Shown here: positions 63,867 through 64,000 of the stretch, piece after piece
Numbering within the stretch: position 1 is the first letter of the stretch
Layout of the letters: each line of letters starts with the position of its first letter
Origin: an uncultured Aliiroseovarius sp.
Lineage (GTDB): Bacteria > Pseudomonadota > Alphaproteobacteria > Rhodobacterales > Rhodobacteraceae
Length of the DNA: 64,000 nt
Direction: 5' to 3'
Assembly: GCF_947497285.1 (NCBI RefSeq)
Contig: NZ_CANMFT010000001.1
Location: forward strand, 496,001 to 560,000
Position numbers and translations under genes: made by a program
The notes under the pieces: generated by a model
The model's database searches: none
Told to the model about the DNA's origin: nothing
The model's input: only the letters and a program-made list of their open reading frames with translations

Positions 63867-63884
63867 TAACCTTACGCGAGGTTA
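63867..63884. promoter_or_regulatory. Palindrome between glmU and the HAD phosphatase gene
   Basis: TAACCT-N6-AGGTTA is a perfect inverted repeat in the 139-bp divergent region. It could be an operator for either side. No regulator is recognised. Confidence 0.4.
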
Positions 63885-63930
63885 CAGGCTTGGCGGGGAA
63901 TTGCCAGAGGCACCAAAGACAGAGGTCAAC

Positions 63931-64000
63931 ATGACGAACCCACAAACCCAAGGGCGCCGCACGGTGATCTTCGATCTGGATGGAACATTGGCAGATACGT
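63931..64000 (+). CDS. gph: HAD-family phosphatase, probably phosphoglycolate phosphatase (partial)
   Basis: The frame begins at ATG 63931 with AGAGG 7 bases upstream and runs off the window after 23 codons. It reads MTNPQTQGRRTVIFDLDGTL and then ADT, with the HAD nucleophile motif DLDGTLADT. A gph gene divergent from glmU is a common arrangement in Rhodobacteraceae, which supports the guess at function. Confidence 0.75.
   Translation, partial: MTNPQTQGRRTVIFDLDGTLADT

Noticed and set aside
1-64000. tRNA, rRNA, insertion sequence, prophage or toxin-antitoxin genes
   Set aside because: No cloverleaf, rRNA segment, transposase, integrase or toxin-antitoxin pair was recognised by eye anywhere in the window.

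Overview
The window is 64 kb of chromosomal DNA from an alphaproteobacterium of the Rhodobacteraceae/Roseobacter group. The evidence is high GC, dense genes with 1-4 bp overlaps, a Tad pilus cluster with twin short Flp pilins, a DUF1127 gene followed by CCUCCUCCC-loop small RNA hairpins, an UpsM-like leader before mraZ, and the neighbours gph/glmU/glmS. No rRNA, tRNA, CRISPR array, insertion sequence or phage gene was seen. The assignment is inferred from gene content; no database search was run.

Layout. 1-5.8 kb (minus strand): a partial enoyl-CoA hydratase, a PaaI-type thioesterase, the ligase-associated DNA-damage pair (helicase then PdeM) and an unassigned AAA ATPase. 5.9-7.6 kb (plus): a multi-pass membrane protein that looks like a GT-C glycosyltransferase. 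7.6-18.7 kb (minus): a Tad pilus locus (cpaA, two TPR lipoproteins, tadC, tadB, cpaF, cpaE, an OmpA-like lipoprotein, cpaC secretin, cpaB, two flp pilins), divided into several transcription units by terminators. 19-24.4 kb: a lytic transglycosylase and a set of genes that looks like the decaprenylphosphoryl-arabinose pathway (HAD-UbiA fusion, DprE1-like oxidase, DprE2-like reductase, flippase-like protein). 24.5-33.3 kb: scoAB, a small membrane protein, a short LuxR-type regulator, an L,D-transpeptidase, topA, a UvrD/PcrA helicase behind a GAAC-N7-GAAC SOS box, and a lone ParB-like domain.

33.3-34.1 kb holds the most striking structure: a DUF1127 microprotein gene followed by eight tandem hairpins, each showing CCTCCTCCC in the loop on the minus strand and the last ending in a U8 terminator. 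This looks like an expanded CcsR/'cuckoo' RNA locus, with a heat-shock-sigma-like promoter upstream. 34.4-45.4 kb: mrp, then a long regulated leader (promoter, MraZ-type 10-bp direct repeats, an inverted 18-nt copy of the same boxes 336 bp upstream, and an UpsM-like terminated RNA) ahead of the dcw genes mraZ-rsmH-ftsL-ftsI-murE-murF-mraY, an intrinsic terminator, and murD. The cluster stops there; ftsW, murG, murC, ftsQ, ftsA and ftsZ are not in the window.

45.5-52.6 kb: mixed metabolic genes (DUF3422, YeeE/YedE, M20 peptidase, moaA, a lipoprotein, an acyl-CoA synthetase). 52.6-59.9 kb: a dipeptide uptake operon (M19 dipeptidase, binding protein, two permeases, two ATPases) with a divergent LysR regulator. 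59.9-64 kb: glmU-glmS-alkD (minus) and the start of a divergent HAD phosphatase, probably gph. Peptidoglycan and envelope functions (dcw genes, glmS/glmU, the transglycosylase, the L,D-transpeptidase, Tad pilus, probable arabinose lipid donor) dominate the window.
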